From: Actinomycetes bacterium
Lineage (GTDB): Bacteria; Actinomycetota; Aquicultoria; CAJVYJ01; JAUVQD01
Assembly: GCA_030598355.1 (NCBI GenBank)
Contig: JAUVQD010000090.1
Span: 1-6,309, forward strand
Direction: 5' to 3'
DNA: 6,309 nucleotides
In this document: positions 6,198 to 6,309 of the stretch, piece by piece
How positions within the stretch are numbered: position 1 is the first letter of the stretch
Layout: each line of letters opens with the position of its first letter
Position numbers and translations under genes: made by a program
The notes under the pieces: generated by a model
Told to the model about the DNA's origin: nothing
Database searches by the model: none
The model's input: only the letters and a program-made list of their open reading frames with translations

Positions 6198-6309
6198 TTG
6201 ACAAAGAAGAAAAAGACCAAGCCCCGGGTCGCTATCTATAAATTCACATCATGTTCAGGGTGCCAACAAGCTTTGTTAAACGCTGAGAACGACTTACCTG
6301 ACATCCTCG
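6198..6309 (+). CDS. hydD: Group 3b [NiFe]-hydrogenase delta (small) subunit, N-terminal fragment cut by window
   Basis: The first 37 codons of the electron-transferring small subunit, truncated by the right window edge. After a lysine-rich start (TKKKKTK) comes RVAIYKFTSCSGCQQALL, with Cys19 and Cys22 in the CxGCQ motif that supplies ligands of the proximal [4Fe-4S] cluster in NiFe small subunits. The N-terminus lacks a twin-arginine signal peptide, consistent with a cytoplasmic group 3 enzyme. The start is TTG with GAGGTGA 4 nt upstream, 34 nt after the hydG stop. The position directly after hydG matches the HydB-G-D-A order, so the large subunit hydA should follow outside the window. Only the N-terminus is visible, so the subunit's completeness cannot be judged. 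Confidence 0.88.
   Translation, partial: MTKKKKTKPRVAIYKFTSCSGCQQALLNAENDLPDIL

Noticed and set aside
5443..6220. Minus-strand open frames within hydG (5443-5721, 5585-5830, 6011-6220)
   Set aside because: They overlap hydG antisense, and hydG's FAD, nucleotide and [2Fe-2S] motifs explain the coding signal.

Overview
This window is a divergently organised [NiFe]-hydrogenase locus. It lies almost entirely within recognisable genes; the only sizeable non-coding stretch is about 130 bases (3612-3741). The structural genes match group 3b hydrogenases, the cytosolic, bidirectional NADP(H)-linked or 'sulfhydrogenase' type known from Pyrococcus and many anaerobic or microaerobic bacteria. The sequence shows a bacterial style: Shine-Dalgarno sequences, tight operons, and frequent TTG or GTG starts. 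Base composition is intermediate by eye. I cannot name the organism; an uncultured anaerobic or microaerobic bacterium is a reasonable guess and no more.

Minus strand, read from 3611 down to 1: a hydrogenase maturation endopeptidase with a TTG start, full-length hypF, and then a single open frame that starts as HypC at 821 and continues without a stop into HypD until the window edge. This HypC-HypD fusion is the most unusual thing in the window. HypF makes the thiocarbamate that becomes the cyanide ligands. HypC and HypD form the scaffold on which Fe(CN)2CO is built. The endopeptidase trims the large subunit after nickel insertion. hypE would be expected beyond the left edge but is not visible.

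Plus strand, read from 3742 to 6309: a stand-alone receiver-domain protein in which the phospho-acceptor aspartate position is a glutamate; hydB (beta subunit, two ferredoxin-type [4Fe-4S] motifs); hydG (gamma subunit, FAD/NAD(P)-binding with a C-terminal [2Fe-2S] motif); and the first 37 codons of hydD (small subunit, with the CxGCQ motif). The large subunit hydA would be expected to the right of the window.

The two arms face away from a shared AT-rich intergenic region, which probably carries the promoters for both maturation and structural genes. In the finished enzyme, electrons would pass between NAD(P)H at the HydG flavin, the Fe-S centres of HydG, HydB and HydD, and the NiFe site in HydA. 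The Hyp proteins and the endopeptidase build that site. No RNA genes, mobile elements, CRISPR arrays or convincing terminators were seen.
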